5,171 nucleotides of DNA from Hadesarchaea archaeon (lineage in GTDB: Archaea > Hadarchaeota > Hadarchaeia > Hadarchaeales > Hadarchaeaceae), in assembly GCA_012962055.1 (NCBI GenBank), contig DTYD01000131.1:1-5171 (forward strand). The letters run 5' to 3'. The notes below the pieces were generated by a model. The model saw only the letters and a list, made by a program, of their open reading frames with translations, did not search any database and was not told the origin of the DNA. This document shows positions 4,998-5,171 of the stretch, in pieces. A program made the position numbers and the translations under genes. Within the stretch, counting starts at the first letter, position 1. Every line of letters starts with the position of its first letter.

Positions 4998-5171
4998 TTC
5001 TGGTGGTGGGAGGACGAAGGTAGGAATTTTAGGGGGAGGTCTAGCTGGGCTTGCGTCAGCGAGTTTTTTGAGGCACGATTTTGAAGTGCTCGAAAAAAAT
5101 GACGAGTGCGGTGGATTATGTAGAAGTTTGACGGAAAAAGGATTTACCTTTGATTACGGCGGGGGCCACAT
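4981..5171 (+). CDS. FAD-dependent oxidoreductase (amine oxidase / NAD_binding_8 type), N-terminal fragment
   Basis: The frame is open from here to the window edge and encodes the start of a flavoprotein. From TTG 4981, VGILGGGLAGLASASF at residues 14-29 is the dinucleotide-binding GxGxxG turn, VLEKND at 36-41 ends strand 2 with the Glu that binds the FAD ribose, and GGLCRS at 44-49 followed by GFTFDYGGGH at 54-63 is typical of the protoporphyrinogen-oxidase-like and UDP-galactopyranose-mutase-like flavoproteins found in polysaccharide loci. About 63 residues of a protein usually 400-500 long are present. The start is uncertain: TTG 4981 has AGGA 12 bases upstream, while GTG 4957 has AGGA six bases upstream; both overlap the glycosyltransferase end, by 17 or 41 bases. 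The segment between start and core is Gly/Ser-rich. Substrate cannot be told from this fragment. Confidence 0.82.
   Translation, partial: MNPSGDSGGGRTKVGILGGGLAGLASASFLRHDFEVLEKNDECGGLCRSLTEKGFTFDYGGGH

Noticed and set aside
1..5171. CRISPR arrays, insertion sequences, tRNA or other RNA genes
   Set aside because: I saw no regularly spaced repeats, transposase, terminal inverted repeats or tRNA-like cloverleaf; nearly every base is accounted for by protein-coding genes.

Overview
This 5.2 kb window reads as part of an archaeal chromosome. The evidence is a FEN-1 flap endonuclease of the archaeal/eukaryotic type, a DUF371 protein (a family I know from archaea), a Trm112-like zinc ribbon, and several starts that look leaderless, with a TTTTAAA-type TATA element about 25-30 bases upstream of the ATG. 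The lineage cannot be fixed from sequence alone. I see no phage, plasmid, insertion sequence, CRISPR or tRNA signal.

Layout, left to right: the 3' part of fen (+, 1-450); pcm (-, 447-1106), a protein-L-isoaspartate O-methyltransferase; a DUF371 gene (+, 1156-1590); a 54-residue Trm112-like gene (-, 1562-1726) whose end overlaps the DUF371 gene; a YdjM-like membrane protein with conserved His/Asp residues (-, 1779-2222), coupled by an ATGA overlap to a small two-helix membrane protein (-, 2219-2413); an eight-or-so-helix flippase-like protein of the UPF0104/LPG_synthase_TM family (+, 2507-3538); two divergently transcribed family 2 glycosyltransferases of almost identical length (-, 3547-4254 and +, 4293-4997); and the 5' end of an FAD-dependent oxidoreductase (+, about 4981 to the window edge).

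The left half is housekeeping: DNA repair and replication, protein repair, and methyltransferase activation. The right half looks like the edge of a cell-surface glycan or glycolipid locus: a polytopic lipid-linked-sugar type membrane protein, two glycosyltransferases, and a Rossmann flavoprotein of the kind often found in polysaccharide clusters. This is inferred from families and proximity. The genes switch strand seven times, with almost no spacer DNA, and four neighbouring pairs overlap.

The observations most worth checking are a near-identical promoter module (TTTTAAA, 7 bases, CTGAGATTTGT) upstream of two separate minus-strand genes, a clear internal duplication in the DUF371 protein, and the divergent glycosyltransferase pair. 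Nothing here amounts to a clearly new system.
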